A DNA stretch of 64,000 nt. It comes from a virus. Below, piece by piece: positions 18,345 to 28,039 of the stretch; position 1 is the stretch's first letter, and every line of letters starts with the position of its first letter. The notes under the pieces are model-generated. The model worked only from the letters and a program-made list of their open reading frames with translations, was not told the origin of the DNA and ran no database searches. The DNA is taken from positions 1 to 64,000 of the IMG/VR virus record IMGVR_UViG_3300020445_001720; one strand, given 5' to 3'. The translations under genes and the position numbers were made by a program.

Positions 18345-21300
18345 TTATCTGAGTGCTAAAATGAGGGGAGTAACTTCTGCTTGGATTGCCCGACTAAAAT
18401 CTCTACCTCTAATCGTTGAAGTTGTTTGATCAATTGTGATACCTTCACCTATTTTGAAGTTACCAGCTTGGTCGGTACTTGTAAATGGTATTTGTGCACC
18501 ATTAGTAGCAACGACCTCGTTTTCAGGAATAGGAACTCCACCCTGAAAGGGGTTCGCTCTATTTATATTTACACCTGTACCGACATATTCAAATGAATGT
18601 GAGCTGGTTAATATTCTACTGATTCTAAACATTTCAACAGTTACACCAACTCCAATACTATAAGGTATAAACTGGTCAAGAGTTACTGTTGAAATGCCAA
18701 CTGTTGGTGTAGGATCCGTTGCTTCAGCAACAGTGAAGTATATTGGTTCTGTTACAGCAGTTGCTATTCCTCCACCACCTCCACCGATTGAAATTACCAA
18801 TTCCTCATTAGGTAAGTAATTTCTACCTTCATTAGTAACATCAATTGAAGTAATAGTTCCAGCAGTACTTACATTTACACTAGCTTCAGCAGAAATTCCT
18901 TCAGGTCCTCCAGGAGATGAAACTGTAACTGCAGGTGGTGATGCCTGACTATATCCACTACCACCATTCAAAATATTAATTTTTCTTAAAGAACGCAACG
19001 GTGCAGTAATAATACCACTAACAGTTGTATCATCATAATCATCAAGATTTATCTTAAAGTATAATGCTTGTCCGTTATATGGTCTTCTATAATTACCTAT
19101 AGTATCTGCAACTCCTGTTAATGTTGTTGTATCAAAATCTCCTCCAACTGTTGCTACTGTTGTTATACCTGTGAAATCAATTCTACCAACACCATCAGCA
19201 ACTAATCCATAGTTACCAAAGGAACAGTTTGAGTTTGTTAGATCGCAAGATCCACCAGTATCACAGAATATAGCAATATCAGTATTAATAGTGAATATAG
19301 ACACTAACTGTGCATAAGCATTATTAGTAATAGAAACACCAATACCGTTTTCATTATATTGGGTAAATGAATCGCAAACCATAGACTTCAGATCTTGTCC
19401 TGGATTTACTGCTCCAGTAAATGCAGAACCTACATGATCCCCATCAATCTTCATACCAGTACTATCAGTAATAAAGTTTGTACAGTTCCTAACATAAGGG
19501 GATCTCCATCTACCACTAGGACCTTCATTACAAGGACCAATATCTAAACATCCTGATCTTGCACTACCAATTCCTGCAGGAGGAGGAAATGCTACACAAC
19601 CACCTTTAATTGTTATTGGTGCTAGATCATCTAATGGATCAGGACTATAAGCAAAATTTAAATTTTCAAGCAAACATCCTCTTCTAACATAGAAAATATC
19701 ATCATCATTCTGTGGATATATTGTAACTAAACGCATATCCTGTCCAGTTATACTAACATCTGTTCTTAAACCAACTGGATTATTTTCTGAATAAACACCA
19801 GTTCTAACATAAATTGTATCTCCTGGTTGGGCAACAGCAGCTGCACCACCAATAGTTAACTTTGCGTCTCCTTCTGTTCTACCACTATTAGCATCATTTC
19901 CAAACTTGGAAACATAAATTATATTCTTAGAGTCTCCACCTCTTGGTGCCCAAACTACTTTACTATCTGGATAAGTTATTGTTGGTACACCTGCAGTACC
20001 TACTCCAATAATTGTACTGGTAATACCAACAAGAGTATTAATTGCAGAATATACATTTGCACATCCTTCTGGATCATGATTATTATTTCTAGCAGAATCT
20101 GGTGATATTGATGGATCAATTACTTGTGAAGAAAATAATGAATATGAATCTGTTCTAGTATCTGGTAATCTTGTAAGACCAACACCAACAGTTACAATTC
20201 CAACTAATGATGTTATAGAAGCAACTTGATCAACACGGGATGTAGCAGATCCTATAGTTATCTGTGTAAATGTATTAAGTGTACCAGATACTTTTGCAAC
20301 CGTATTATTTCTTATAATATCATTTACAACAGTAAGCATTTGGTTGTAACCATATAATACTTGTGTCTCTTCTCCTTCTACAAATCTTCCTTCAACATAA
20401 TATTTGGTAGCATCGTAAACTCTATCATTACCACTAAATGATAGGTTGTACATTACAGAATCTAATATTTGTTTAACATCATCAACACAAGCTTGTGATC
20501 CACCAGTCATACTATGAGATGGATATGTTGCCAATATTCTGTCTACTGTTTCTGCAGCAACAAAATCTTTATTGAGTTCAATTAATCTTGAAGATGCAGC
20601 ATACTCACTATTAATTGCATCTATCTGATATGATCTTGGATATGGAGAATTATTAATAACATATTTTGCAACATTAGAAGCATAATCAACTGCTGTTACA
20701 GTTGCATCTTTAATTGAATAACCATTATCATCTGTACCAGTGATATGGATTAAAGTATCTCCATTATAAAAAGATAATCCAGCACCAACACTTTGTTCAT
20801 TACCACCTTTTGTTATGTCATTGGCAACAGAATATAAAATTGCTTTAATATCATCTCTACAATCTCTGTAATGAGATGTTGTTAAAGAAAAACTAGGACT
20901 TAGATAATCAGTACTTGTAACAAATCCAAGAGATTCTGCAGCAATAAAATCAGCATTTTGTCTGAGTAATGCAGCAGCATCAAAGAATCTAGGTGCTATT
21001 AATCCAGTTGTACCAACACCTACTGAAGCAAAAACAGATTTAGGAACTCTTACATCGTCAGAAGTTGTAAATGAATTAAATCCTACAGTATTATTAGAAT
21101 CATATATTGCACCTTGATTAAAGAAAACATCTTTATCGAATATTTCAAACTCTCTTGATGGTAAATTGGTTCCAACACCAATTGATCCTATACCAGTTGT
21201 TGTAATTACTATTCCATCAGGACCAACTTTCAATGTTCCTTCAAGAGTTGAATCTCCATCTACATTTAATGCGGAATCAAAATCAACATCATTAACAACA

Positions 21301-22553
21301 TTTAATTGACTTTGAAGAGTTGTATTATTTGCAACGGTTAAAGTATTATTAAGAGTCGCTGCACCTGAAACTTCAAGTGCTTGTTCTAACTTTGTATCTT
21401 TCTCTACTGTTAGTTTATCTTTGAAAGTTGCAGCAGCACCAACTTCCATTGTACCGAATATAGTTGCTGAAGTTCCAACTTGTATATTTTCGGTAATTGA
21501 TGCACCTTTACCAACAACAATTTGTTGTTCAAATGTTGATACACCTACGACTCTTACATCTCCCATAAAGGTAGATGCAGATCCCACATATAAAGTATCC
21601 TCAAGTGCAGTGGAACGTTCAACTGTTAATGAGTTTTCAAATAAACCTTGACCTGTTCCTCCAACTGTAAAATCATCAAGTATTGAAGTTATACCAGTTA
21701 CTTTAAATGGAGCATCTATTGTAGAACCAGCTCCTGTTGCATTAAATCCTTGAGTAAATTCTGCTCTCTGAAAGAAACTAGAGATACCTAATACAATTAT
21801 ATCTCCTTGAAATCTTGAAACACCTGCTACATGAAGATGATTTTGTGGAAGTGTAAGACCAATACCAATATATGAGTTAGTTACAAGTCCAGCAGGTCTC
21901 TTTTCCCAGAATGTTCTTATAGAAATATCTGCAATATTGGGATTATTTGGGTTTATAGAACCTTCTACTAATTCTTTTAGTGCTCCACCACCACTAGTAA
22001 TGAAGTTAAGACCACGGAATGATGAAGTACCTACAAGAGTTTCTTCGTTATAAACAAAGATACCTTCACTGAATGAAGGTTCAAATTCTACCCATTTTAT
22101 ACCTTCAGAATCCTTTGTTAAGAATGCTCCTAAAACACCAGGATTATTAGTTGAGTCATATAAATTGGCACTCAATCTCATGTCGCCAACAACATCCAAT
22201 CTTCTTGTTGGATCTAATGTTCCTAAGCCTAATCTACCATCACTCTCTTTTATTATTAAACTTGCACCACCTGGATTTCCATCCGAACCACCAACCCTAA
22301 AAGTATCAGTAACAGTTAATACTCCTACTTGTAATTCTTTTAATTCTTGATCAAAATTTACTGCACCCTTAAACGTACTAATACCATTGAAGACAGCATT
22401 ACCTAATACATTTAAATCTCCAAAATCGCTATCATCCCCTTGAAAATCATAATATAATTTACCAAAAACATAAACGTCTTTATAGAACTTTGCGTCCTCA
22501 TTTTGTATCGTTGGTTTTCCAATTATAGTCAAGTCTTCTCTCTTTTCTTCCAT
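18345..22553 (-). CDS. Large beta-helical fibre/baseplate protein, 1402 aa
   Basis: Residues 1-480 carry GIGT/VGAAxT-type beta repeats resembling a stacked fibre shaft. Two helical blocks follow, with CRDDIKAILYSVANDITKGGN and a second CVDDVKQILD copy. Next is a right-handed beta-helix start of the pectate-lyase type (YVSKFGNDANSGRTEG, TIGGAAAVAQPGDTIYVRTG). A TNSNCSFG module follows, then a C-terminal STDQAGNFKIGEGITIDQ block. The helical, TNSN and C-terminal blocks are shared with the partial protein at 61794. It overlaps the spike gene by 1 bp, so it sits next to hub genes and may be baseplate-attached. Confidence 0.75.
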   Translation of the reverse strand: MEEKREDLTIIGKPTIQNEDAKFYKDVYVFGKLYYDFQGDDSDFGDLNVLGNAVFNGISTFKGAVNFDQELKELQVGVLTVTDTFRVGGSDGNPGGASLIIKESDGRLGLGTLDPTRRLDVVGDMRLSANLYDSTNNPGVLGAFLTKDSEGIKWVEFEPSFSEGIFVYNEETLVGTSSFRGLNFITSGGGALKELVEGSINPNNPNIADISIRTFWEKRPAGLVTNSYIGIGLTLPQNHLHVAGVSRFQGDIIVLGISSFFQRAEFTQGFNATGAGSTIDAPFKVTGITSILDDFTVGGTGQGLFENSLTVERSTALEDTLYVGSASTFMGDVRVVGVSTFEQQIVVGKGASITENIQVGTSATIFGTMEVGAAATFKDKLTVEKDTKLEQALEVSGAATLNNTLTVANNTTLQSQLNVVNDVDFDSALNVDGDSTLEGTLKVGPDGIVITTTGIGSIGVGTNLPSREFEIFDKDVFFNQGAIYDSNNTVGFNSFTTSDDVRVPKSVFASVGVGTTGLIAPRFFDAAALLRQNADFIAAESLGFVTSTDYLSPSFSLTTSHYRDCRDDIKAILYSVANDITKGGNEQSVGAGLSFYNGDTLIHITGTDDNGYSIKDATVTAVDYASNVAKYVINNSPYPRSYQIDAINSEYAASSRLIELNKDFVAAETVDRILATYPSHSMTGGSQACVDDVKQILDSVMYNLSFSGNDRVYDATKYYVEGRFVEGEETQVLYGYNQMLTVVNDIIRNNTVAKVSGTLNTFTQITIGSATSRVDQVASITSLVGIVTVGVGLTRLPDTRTDSYSLFSSQVIDPSISPDSARNNNHDPEGCANVYSAINTLVGITSTIIGVGTAGVPTITYPDSKVVWAPRGGDSKNIIYVSKFGNDANSGRTEGDAKLTIGGAAAVAQPGDTIYVRTGVYSENNPVGLRTDVSITGQDMRLVTIYPQNDDDIFYVRRGCLLENLNFAYSPDPLDDLAPITIKGGCVAFPPPAGIGSARSGCLDIGPCNEGPSGRWRSPYVRNCTNFITDSTGMKIDGDHVGSAFTGAVNPGQDLKSMVCDSFTQYNENGIGVSITNNAYAQLVSIFTINTDIAIFCDTGGSCDLTNSNCSFGNYGLVADGVGRIDFTGITTVATVGGDFDTTTLTGVADTIGNYRRPYNGQALYFKINLDDYDDTTVSGIITAPLRSLRKINILNGGSGYSQASPPAVTVSSPGGPEGISAEASVNVSTAGTITSIDVTNEGRNYLPNEELVISIGGGGGGIATAVTEPIYFTVAEATDPTPTVGISTVTLDQFIPYSIGVGVTVEMFRISRILTSSHSFEYVGTGVNINRANPFQGGVPIPENEVVATNGAQIPFTSTDQAGNFKIGEGITIDQTTSTIRGRDFSRAIQAEVTPLILALR

Positions 22554-23287
22554 TAGATACCAAGACCTCCTATTATACTTTTAATAGAATCATTACTGAT
22601 TTGTCCTTTTAATTGATCTTTAAGTGCATTTGTATCAATCTTGGATGCAAGATCAGTGTATGCACTAAGTTTTCCTCCTATTTGAGATTCAAACTTACCA
22701 GCAAATGTATTTGCTGCAGTTGCAAGTTCAGGTAATGCTCCACCTAATGCATCTGCTAAGAAATCTCCACCAACAAAACTTCCCGCAAAAGCATTTCTGG
22801 CAAAATCTATACCCATAGATTCAGGAAGATTACCCAACTTAGCAGAAACAACAGCTTTTAAACCGTTAATATCTACCTTTCCACCTTTAGCATTTAAGTT
22901 TATATTTTTTCCTATAATATCAACATCATTATCTGCCTTTATTAAAATATTTGGTGCCTTGATTGTAACTGCTCCATTACCATTTGATGTAATAGTAATT
23001 CCTCCTTTCAGAGAAGTTATACTTATATCATCATCCTTTGCACTAGTATTATTAGCACCTGCAGCAATTTCCAATTTCCTATCGCTATGTAAACTTAATG
23101 TTCCAGCATTAGTCTGAAACAAACTTGATTTATCTCCATCATCATTTGCACCATATATTAACCAGGACAAGTTTCCCTCATTGCCCATCTGAGGATTATT
23201 AGCATCAATTCTAAAATCGGGACCTAAAGAAATAAATCTCCTTCTGTCCCAATTACATGCCTCTACTGGTCTTTCTGTATTAGCCAT
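22553..23287 (-). CDS. Beta-helical spike-like baseplate protein
   Basis: The 244-residue protein has a mid-section (about 55-145) of short alternating hydrophobic strands, such as ISITSLKGGITITS, VTIKAPNILIKA and NINLNAKGGKVDI. This pattern resembles the triple-stranded beta-helix of T4 gp5's C-terminal spike. The C-terminal third is helical and Gly/Ala-rich. It immediately follows the gp5-like OB-fold gene (1-bp overlap). I infer that the spike function carried by one polypeptide in T4 gp5 is at least partly encoded here as a separate protein. No lysozyme motif is visible. Confidence 0.55.
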   Translation of the reverse strand: MANTERPVEACNWDRRRFISLGPDFRIDANNPQMGNEGNLSWLIYGANDDGDKSSLFQTNAGTLSLHSDRKLEIAAGANNTSAKDDDISITSLKGGITITSNGNGAVTIKAPNILIKADNDVDIIGKNINLNAKGGKVDINGLKAVVSAKLGNLPESMGIDFARNAFAGSFVGGDFLADALGGALPELATAANTFAGKFESQIGGKLSAYTDLASKIDTNALKDQLKGQISNDSIKSIIGGLGI

Positions 23288-25311
23288 TAGTTATCGACCT
23301 CACTTGATCCCAAAGACCCGCCATCATCAATACAATCAATAACCTGCTGTACTTCTCCCTTATATTCAGGAGTTCCTAAGACAGGTCTAATTAAAGCACC
23401 AGTTCCTGTACCTTTAATTCTAATTTGCGGTAAATTCGGAGTTATACTAATATTTAGTGGTTTAACAGAAACGATACTTCCCTTATCAACAATAACCTTA
23501 TATTCATTTCCAAAGTTATCAACTCCTATATCTCCTTCAGAATATCCTAAACCAGGATTATCAACTATTGTATCTACAACACCAACTTCTTCAATTTCTC
23601 CTGGTGGGTATCCTTCTCCTTCAGATACCATATATATCCCAACAACTTCACCATTTTTAACTAATGCTCTAGCAACAGCACCATATCCTTGCTTACACTC
23701 ATCAACAATCTCAACGAAAGGAGGAAACTCATAATCAACACCAGGTTTATTAAGTTTAATACCAATAATACTTGCAGTAGTCTCTACAAATCCAGGAGGA
23801 CCATTTAATGTTCCCATAATAGCTTCTGCAGCTGCTCCAAGTCCATTACCACCAAATATTCTAACTTTTGGTTTACCACAACCTGTTCTAGTTCCCCCAA
23901 AACATGCTCCTAAAGGATCTTTAAAGTCTTCAGCAAAATTTGGAATATTTAAGTTTACGTCTAATGAACTTCCAACTCCATCTACTGATTGAACAAGATT
24001 ATTTGCAGCATCCAATACACCATCAACACTATCCAAAGTATCCTTAATTCCTCCTCCTATTGTAAATGATTTAGGAAGACCAGTACATTTATCAATGTTT
24101 TGACCACAATCAAATATTGCACCTACAGTACTAATCATATCTACTTTACTTCTAATCTTTTCAGTAATATCATATCCACTAGACAATACTTTAGTTATTC
24201 CTCCAAGAGGAGTTGCTAATGTAGAACCAATACTATCAACTATACTATTTAAAGCTGCACCTGTAAATTGATCTGCCATACATTCTGGAAATCCAGTAAC
24301 ATCATCAAACGAATCAACCATAGATTTCAACATTTTTTCAATTATATCTTCTAGCATTAAATTAACATTACTTGATAAACATGGAAGTGCCTTTGAAAGT
24401 GTATTAACTGGAAGAACCATAGCTTTCTGTGCTGCTACACCTCCTAAATGTGCTGCTACAGGATTTGCTGTTAATGCTAATATATTAGAAAAAACACCAT
24501 CATATAATACCTTTAATCCTGTCTGTACCTGTCCTGTTAGTTCTCCAACAACATTTTCACTAATATCTCCAACTAAACCATTAACACCTGTTGCTATAGT
24601 TTTGGTTGTCTCTTTTATTGACTCATTTATTTTATCAATCTGACCTTCACCCATATTTGAAAGACGTTTAAAGTCTTCTAAAAAGTTATTAACAGTTGTC
24701 TTTACTTTGTTTACACTACCATCTACACAAGGACTCTCCTTTGTAATTTGTTTACCAAGAACACTACTTACGGTTACAGTAGGAGGATTTCTCTTCTCTG
24801 CTTGGTCTTGAGTAACATTTATAGGACTTACTACAGCATCAGTTCTCTCCTCATTAGATTCATTTGCAGCAATAACGGTGGTACCTGTTGGATTTGGTAT
24901 CTCATTGGTATAACCTGTGAATGGTATAAATGCACCACTATATTCCGCAAATGCCTCAGTAGCTGCTCTGGTTCTACCAAAACTTGCAATAATTGCTGGA
25001 ACTTGAGCATCATCTCCATCTAAGAAAAATCCTAATACAATTTCTCCAGGTTCAATGTGAATTGACTGTGCCTGATTAGCTGCACCAGTTCCTGCAGTTG
25101 GGGGTAACAGTACAATTGCTAAAGGTAAATCTTTATCTGGTAACTTATTCTCATCAGGATGATAACCCATAATCCTGACTCTTCTTTTAAGACCCCAGTT
25201 TTCATTAACGTTATAATTTACTTTATGATTGGGAGATGGAGGAACTTGTCCAATCCACCACCTAAAACCATCTCTTCCAAGAAAATTAGTTTTTAAATTA
25301 GTATTATCCAT
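23287..25311 (-). CDS. 5: Baseplate hub gp5-like protein (OB-fold)
   Basis: Residues 10-115 match the gp5 N-terminal OB-fold of T4-like hubs: WWIGQVPP, VRIMGYHP, LPLAIVLLPP, and EIVLGFFLDGDDAQVPAIIASFG. In T4, gp5 sits at the centre of the hub under gp27 and carries a lysozyme domain and a beta-helix. Here the 674 residues continue with a long helical, Ser/Asn/Gly-rich region and a C-terminal domain with GxGYxxGxIG-like and FPPFVEIVDEC segments. I see no lysozyme domain. The neighbours gp27 (3 bp upstream) and the spike-like gene support the hub role. The symbol is by homology to the T4 gene number. Confidence 0.8.
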   Translation of the reverse strand: MDNTNLKTNFLGRDGFRWWIGQVPPSPNHKVNYNVNENWGLKRRVRIMGYHPDENKLPDKDLPLAIVLLPPTAGTGAANQAQSIHIEPGEIVLGFFLDGDDAQVPAIIASFGRTRAATEAFAEYSGAFIPFTGYTNEIPNPTGTTVIAANESNEERTDAVVSPINVTQDQAEKRNPPTVTVSSVLGKQITKESPCVDGSVNKVKTTVNNFLEDFKRLSNMGEGQIDKINESIKETTKTIATGVNGLVGDISENVVGELTGQVQTGLKVLYDGVFSNILALTANPVAAHLGGVAAQKAMVLPVNTLSKALPCLSSNVNLMLEDIIEKMLKSMVDSFDDVTGFPECMADQFTGAALNSIVDSIGSTLATPLGGITKVLSSGYDITEKIRSKVDMISTVGAIFDCGQNIDKCTGLPKSFTIGGGIKDTLDSVDGVLDAANNLVQSVDGVGSSLDVNLNIPNFAEDFKDPLGACFGGTRTGCGKPKVRIFGGNGLGAAAEAIMGTLNGPPGFVETTASIIGIKLNKPGVDYEFPPFVEIVDECKQGYGAVARALVKNGEVVGIYMVSEGEGYPPGEIEEVGVVDTIVDNPGLGYSEGDIGVDNFGNEYKVIVDKGSIVSVKPLNISITPNLPQIRIKGTGTGALIRPVLGTPEYKGEVQQVIDCIDDGGSLGSSEVDN

Positions 25312-25313
25312 AA

Positions 25314-26774
25314 TTATTCTTCTCCCTCTGTCCCTGTTCCCGATTCTCTTCCAGGATTATCTCCTGCAAAATCTCTCAATAATTTCATAGATGTATAAGA
25401 TTTTTCTATATCGTAGTGATGGCATAACTCTTTAATTATATAAGGACCACTCATCTTTCCACCATCTCTTACTAATTCTTTGCTCATTTTAGGAAATTCA
25501 CATTCAACACACATACCCACTTCTAAATTTGAGTTAAGGGGAATTGTCATATCCAACACATTTGTAAATAATGTATTATATCTTGTAACAGATTGCATTT
25601 GAAATTGCAATGGATCAGATGACTTGAGATGATTTGTGTCTCCCCTTGCTAATACACCTATATCAAGAACTCCAGTAAGTATTCTGCTTGCAGTATCCTC
25701 AATAGTATCATCAGAATCTGCATTAAGTTTTAAAGGGTAATCTGCAGGATTTTCAGAACCCATCAAAGACATATTATCTTCTTTTAATGCATCTTTTCTT
25801 TTATATACATTACCTTTAAATTCAAAATTGTATGGATTAAAATACATACCAGAAGTTGCATAAACTCCTAATTTTAAATTTTTAACAATGTCATTACTTA
25901 CCTGTATTGAAAATTTTAATATCTTAAAATCATTATTTAATGGTCTATCTTGATCATCATACGCTACTGTTGCTTCTTCATAATAAAAAGGAGGTGATTT
26001 TTCTTTATCTCCATTACTATTTGTAATTTTATAATATTCTTGCCTCATTAAAGTATCAACAGATTTAAATTTAAAACCTGTTTTGGTTTGATAAAATAAA
26101 AATCCAGCACTCTTACCTTTTGCACTATTAGACACAGATTTTTTTGCTAACCATGTTATTACAGGAAATGGTTTTCTCATATTCCCAATAAATCCATAAG
26201 AATTTGATGTTAATTCAACTTCAATACGGTCTTGATCCTCAATCTTAAGAGTATCTTTTAAAATATTCGTAACAGTAGCACCAATATTCTGATTTGGAGA
26301 ATATTTCTTATAACATCTTTCCGTTTCATTAGTCAATGCTTCTCTACTTGTTAGATGTAAAGTAAACATTTCTCTCTTAGAATCTCTGAGAATATTGGTA
26401 ATACTAGTAATATAAAGATAATCATTAACTTTTGTAGAAAAATCTAATGGAATATTAGTTTCAGTATTTGCTCCTATTTTAATCTTACACCTTTCTCCTC
26501 CTCTAATAGGAAAACCATCAAAAAGTGCAACTAGTTCATCACCTTCAGTACTTTCTTCAGATAAGTCTTTAACAACTTGAGATTCATTTAATATTGTTAC
26601 TTTCATAGTAATAGCTGGAGAGAATATATCTTCAAAATACTCAATAGACACAACATATGGAACCAGATCAAATTCGGATGTTGAACCCTTTTGATCCGTT
26701 TGTTCTGCATACCCATCTCTCCTATCTGAGGATATAACAAACTCTTCTATTATGGATCGATTAGTTGCTGACAT
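25314..26774 (-). CDS. 27: Baseplate hub protein gp27
   Basis: The 486-residue protein has the architecture of T4 gp27, which forms the trimeric torus at the centre of the baseplate and binds gp5. Recognisable features are an N-terminal strand-rich domain with IEYFEDIFSPAITMKV, a middle block YITSITNILRDSKREMFTLHLTSREAL-like, a WLAKKSV helix followed by FLFYQTKTGFKF, and a C-terminal GPYIIKELCHHYD. The length is above T4's 391 residues but normal for marine T4-like phages. It lies between the tape-measure-like genes and gp5, the expected order. Confidence 0.85.
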   Translation of the reverse strand: MSATNRSIIEEFVISSDRRDGYAEQTDQKGSTSEFDLVPYVVSIEYFEDIFSPAITMKVTILNESQVVKDLSEESTEGDELVALFDGFPIRGGERCKIKIGANTETNIPLDFSTKVNDYLYITSITNILRDSKREMFTLHLTSREALTNETERCYKKYSPNQNIGATVTNILKDTLKIEDQDRIEVELTSNSYGFIGNMRKPFPVITWLAKKSVSNSAKGKSAGFLFYQTKTGFKFKSVDTLMRQEYYKITNSNGDKEKSPPFYYEEATVAYDDQDRPLNNDFKILKFSIQVSNDIVKNLKLGVYATSGMYFNPYNFEFKGNVYKRKDALKEDNMSLMGSENPADYPLKLNADSDDTIEDTASRILTGVLDIGVLARGDTNHLKSSDPLQFQMQSVTRYNTLFTNVLDMTIPLNSNLEVGMCVECEFPKMSKELVRDGGKMSGPYIIKELCHHYDIEKSYTSMKLLRDFAGDNPGRESGTGTEGEE

Positions 26775-26780
26775 TATAGA

Positions 26781-28034
26781 TTATGTATAAGTAAGATCCT
26801 GTAACATTAATTGTTCTATACTATTTAACTCATCAGAACCACCAGATATAACAACATTCCCACCTTCCGAAGATCCATTCACATTTACTTGTTGTGGACT
26901 ATTATCAATAACAGTTATTTCTTGTGGTTTTACTTTTGGAATTATCATAGCAAGTTTTTGCTCAGTGTTATTTTGTCCTTCTATTCTTAAATCTTCATTC
27001 TTAATTTTTTGTCCTGCAGCATTAACTTGCTGATGAACCTTATCTGTCAATGATAATTGTTTATTTTCTAAAGTATCCTCATTATTCACATTATTATAGT
27101 TGTCCCTATATCTAATTTGACTAGGATCTGGAGCAAATGGTAATGCACTAATAGCAGCATTTATCTCCTCTTTAGTATCATAAGCAGAAGGATTTTTCTC
27201 AATAGTTTCCTTGACCTGTTCATAAAAAGCAGGAGGAAAAAGATCCCTATTATCCTCTAATACAACAAATGGATCAACTTTTTCGCTATTACTACTTATT
27301 CTATTTCCAGTGTTATTTTCATCATTATTAGGTTTTGGTAATCTCGTTTCACTATCTTCTATAGAAGAATCGTCAATTCCACCATTTAATTCTTGTTCAA
27401 ATTCTTTTTCTGGATTATCAAGAACCCTTTCTGCACCAGTAATGTCACCATTAAGTCTCTGCCATGATAATTCTATATCAGAAAATGCATCCTTTATTTT
27501 ATCAGAAGAATCTGCAAAATCAAATGATAAAATATTTTGTCCGAATGCAATAACTAATCCACCCAAACCTTTCACAAAATCCATAGTTCCACCAACAGCA
27601 TTACCTATTTTATTCCAAACACCTACAATAAAATCAATTCCTCCCTGAATTGTTTCCATAATATTACCAGCATTCTTAAGTAACCAAGCACCTGCAAAAA
27701 GTCCCATTATATTAAGTACTTTACTAAGAATATTTCCACCAGTTTTCTTGATAGATTTGCCAATATTTGCAAATGTATCTCCAACAAGATTAGATTTTTC
27801 TAATCTACTTTCTTCAGACTGCTTTTTCACTAAATCTCTATATTTTGCAGCATCATCTTTAATAAGTTGTAATTCCTTTTCCTTTAATCTATTACTTTTT
27901 TCCAACTCATCTTGTACACCAAGTACACTCTTTGACATACTTTTAAGATTATTTTTTAACGAACGAAAACTATCTCTCATAGAAGATATGGGAGACCTTA
28001 CAGTTTTACCACCTGATGTTGTTACTTTCGCCAT
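26781..28034 (-). CDS. Putative tape-measure/hub protein, 417 aa
   Basis: The N-terminal 90 residues are predicted coiled-coil (SMRDSFRSLKNNLKSM, then QDELEKSNRLKEKELQ). A strongly hydrophobic segment, ILSKVLNIMGLFAGAWLL, follows at about 100-118, then further hydrophobic stretches to about 170. The C-terminal half is polar and Asn/Glu-rich. Coiled-coil plus hydrophobic segments between the assembly chaperone genes and gp27 is the expected position and composition for a tail-length ruler such as T4 gp29. The next gene upstream has a similar layout, so the two may share this job. Assignment is by context, not by a recognised motif. Confidence 0.5.
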   Translation of the reverse strand: MAKVTTSGGKTVRSPISSMRDSFRSLKNNLKSMSKSVLGVQDELEKSNRLKEKELQLIKDDAAKYRDLVKKQSEESRLEKSNLVGDTFANIGKSIKKTGGNILSKVLNIMGLFAGAWLLKNAGNIMETIQGGIDFIVGVWNKIGNAVGGTMDFVKGLGGLVIAFGQNILSFDFADSSDKIKDAFSDIELSWQRLNGDITGAERVLDNPEKEFEQELNGGIDDSSIEDSETRLPKPNNDENNTGNRISSNSEKVDPFVVLEDNRDLFPPAFYEQVKETIEKNPSAYDTKEEINAAISALPFAPDPSQIRYRDNYNNVNNEDTLENKQLSLTDKVHQQVNAAGQKIKNEDLRIEGQNNTEQKLAMIIPKVKPQEITVIDNSPQQVNVNGSSEGGNVVISGGSDELNSIEQLMLQDLTYT

Positions 28035-28039
28035 TTAAT

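Noticed and set aside
23287-25311. Tail lysozyme activity of the gp5-like protein
   Set aside because: No lysozyme Glu-Asp-Thr type motif or fold pattern was visible, so only the OB-fold is claimed.
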